Below are positions 5,596 through 6,418 of a DNA stretch of 6,418 nt, in pieces (position 1 is the stretch's first letter; each line of letters begins with the position of its first letter). The position numbers were made by a program, and so were the translations under genes. Source of the stretch: Actinomycetes bacterium (GTDB lineage Bacteria > Actinomycetota > Actinomycetes > Actinomycetales > Cellulomonadaceae). A model generated the notes under the pieces. It saw only the letters and a program-made list of their open reading frames with translations, was not told the DNA's origin and ran no database searches. The stretch covers positions 1 through 6,418 of the forward strand of contig JAEWEJ010000285.1 of assembly GCA_023389455.1 (NCBI GenBank). Reading direction: 5' to 3'.

Positions 5596-5879
5596 GCTGC
5601 CCCCTTTCTCCGCTGCTGCGCTGCTGCACTGTCGCTGGACGGTAGACCGGCCCGGTTTGCCGGGTCTGGCGTTTCGGGCTGAACCACTCGAACAGCGCAG
5701 TACGCGACGATCGCGAGGTAGGGATGTGTGCGAGTACGCCAGGCGCACGCCGGGAGCGTCCTGGCTGGGCGTCCGCAGATGCCCGTTCGACAGCTGCCGA
5801 CGGGGGTGGTGACACCACGTCCGATCTGGGCCACGACGCGGCTGTCCGGACACGTGAGGTGCTCGACCAGGAGCAGCTC
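5596..5879. other. Divergent spacer between the lipoprotein and membrane protein genes
   Basis: The lipoprotein is read leftward and the membrane protein rightward from here, so promoters for both should lie inside. On the - strand TACCGT (complement of 5639-5644) is a possible -10 box about 45 bases before the lipoprotein start, with no good -35. GGCCCGG-TTTG-CCGGGTC near 5649-5666 is a small hairpin. The frame of the membrane gene is open back to ATG 5724, but third positions from 5724 to about 5826 are often A or T, so I leave this untranslated. GGGGTGGTGACAC at 5803-5815 also occurs at 2080-2092. Confidence 0.45.
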
Positions 5880-6107
5880 GTGTCCTGGGGCTGGATCCGC
5901 CTCGTGGGGCTGGCCGCCACCGCGATCATGACCGCCTTCGCGATCGTGCACCACAACCTGCGCATGGTCCGCACGTGGGCCAGGCGCATCGGGTTCCAGA
6001 GCGACGACATCCTGCTCTCGCGCGACCGCGCCATCGCGGGGTACGAGGAGATCCCCCTCGACGACGACGAGCCGCCCGCGGCGCTGAGCCCGCCCGCCGC
6101 AGCCTGA
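5880..6107 (+). CDS. Small single-span membrane protein, 75 aa
   Basis: I do not recognise the family. From GTG 5880 it reads MSWGWIRLVGL and so on, with one hydrophobic helix at about 5-23 (WIRLVGLAATAIMTAFAIV). A basic segment follows (HHNLRMVRTWARRIGF), so the C-terminal part should be cytoplasmic. Then come an acidic stretch (IPLDDDEPP) and a Pro/Ala tail. I chose GTG 5880 because AGGAG lies at 5869-5873, six bases upstream, and because nearly every codon from here ends in G or C, while codons upstream do not. In-frame GTG 5859 or ATG 5724 (also with a fair GAGG site) would give 82 or 127 residues. A hairpin follows the stop by 29 bases, and the gene points toward tRNA-Ser. The last 53 codons are duplicated at 1680-1843 without the helix. 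Confidence 0.65.
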   Translation: MSWGWIRLVGLAATAIMTAFAIVHHNLRMVRTWARRIGFQSDDILLSRDRAIAGYEEIPLDDDEPPAALSPPAAA

Positions 6108-6136
6108 CCTCGGCGACAACCCCAGCACCCTCCGCG

Positions 6137-6162
6137 AGCCCACGGCCCCAGGCCGGTGGGCT
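6137..6162 (+). terminator. Hairpin after the membrane protein gene (right copy)
   Basis: Same AGCCCAC...GTGGGCT stem with the inner GGCC/GGCC pairing as at 1873-1898. It lies 29 bases past the stop at 6107 and is the likely terminator of the membrane protein gene. Confidence 0.55.
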
Positions 6163-6283
6163 CGTCGTCGTGCCCGGGTGCCGCCGCCTGCGGAGCCTCG
6201 CCCGCGAAATACCCGCCGGGGCACCGCCTGCGGCCCGATCGAGCGCCCTCGGAACGACTGAACCCCCCGCTCGGAGCCCTTCC

Positions 6284-6303
6284 GGGCCCCTCGCGAGGGG
6301 TTC
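6284..6303. terminator. Hairpin between converging membrane gene and tRNA-Ser (right copy)
   Basis: CCCCT-CGCG-AGGGG with flanking G-U and G-C pairs, as at 2020-2039. It lies 39 bases beyond the tRNA 3' end on the tRNA's own strand and at the end of the opposing transcript, so it may serve both directions. Confidence 0.5.
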
Positions 6304-6342
6304 TGTCACTTCAAGGCACTGAGTTCCGTCAGTACCCCGCGG

Positions 6343-6418
6343 CGGTAGCGGTGGGATTTGAACCCACGGTGGACTTTCACCCACACACGCTTTCGAGGCG
6401 TGCTCCTTAGGCCGCTCG
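6343..6418 (-). tRNA. tRNA-Ser(CGA), 5' end cut by the window
   Basis: On the - strand the sequence folds as the 3' three-quarters of a class II tRNA. The window edge cuts it in the D-arm (CGAGCGGCCTAAGG). The anticodon stem CACGC/GCGTG holds the loop CTCGAAA, giving anticodon CGA at 6393-6395, which reads UCG. A long variable arm (GTGGG, loop, TCCAC) is typical of serine tRNAs. The T-arm is GTGGG-TTCAAAT-CCCAC, then acceptor CGCTACC and discriminator G at 6343. The next bases are CCG, so CCA is not encoded. About a dozen 5' bases lie outside the window. Confidence 0.95.

Larger units (their letters stand above)
5944..6344 (+). repeat. Right copy of the 401-bp direct repeat
   Basis: This gap-free counterpart of 1680-2080 is probably the ancestral copy, because here the coding part belongs to an intact gene and the block runs up to the tRNA-Ser 3' end (tRNA ends at 6343). 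Bases 6017-6135 are identical to the left copy. Differences cluster at both ends, several as neighbouring pairs. Confidence 0.9.

Noticed and set aside
5119..5853. Lipoprotein with a start at 5853 (244 residues)
   Set aside because: The extra 86 residues look non-coding and would place the lipobox in mid-protein. GTG 5595 has a good ribosome site and gives a normal lipoprotein signal.
1..6418. CRISPR array, phage genes or a complete mobile element
   Set aside because: No regularly spaced short repeats, integrase, transposase, relaxase or structural phage gene can be read on either strand.

Overview
The window is very GC-rich with strongly G/C-ending codons. It carries actinobacterial-type genes: a RelFG-like toxin-antitoxin pair, an alanine/proline-rich secreted metallopeptidase and a tRNA gene without an encoded CCA. 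This suggests a high-GC actinomycete, perhaps Cellulomonas or a relative. The genus is inferred from style only; nothing in the sequence proves it.

Left part (1-1251, + strand): a possible last few codons of an upstream gene (2-34), a small hypothetical gene (190-381), a complete type II toxin-antitoxin operon (Phd/YefM-type antitoxin 478-750, RelE-type toxin 747-1013), a 37-residue single-span membrane peptide (1073-1186), and a strong near-perfect hairpin that probably ends this block (1213-1251).

Middle-left (1252-2219): a graveyard of duplicated DNA. A diverged second copy of the antitoxin gene (1382-about 1615) has an in-frame TAG and no partner toxin. In the same frame it runs into a truncated second copy of the tail of the small membrane gene that sits intact at the right end. 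From 1680 to 2080 the sequence is a gap-free copy, about 96% identical by eye, of 5944-6344, offset by exactly 4264 bases.

Centre (2220-5595, - strand): a probable two-gene unit, read right to left. A small lipoprotein with a fibronectin-III-like domain (5119-5595) is followed 85 bases later by a 922-residue secreted metallopeptidase (2265-5033), with a perfect 16-bp hairpin just past its stop. The peptidase has a signal peptide, a choice-of-anchor-L-like domain, a calcium-loop motif, a metzincin-type zinc site with Met-turn, and a PKD domain. The pair would act outside the membrane, one anchored and one secreted.

Right end (5596-6418): a divergent spacer, the intact 75-residue membrane protein (5880-6107), two terminator-like hairpins, and the 3' part of a tRNA-Ser(CGA) gene on the - strand, cut by the window edge. 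The 4.26-kb unit between the direct repeats contains both the peptidase and the lipoprotein. The right repeat ends at the tRNA 3' end, so this looks like an accessory island whose borders could recombine.
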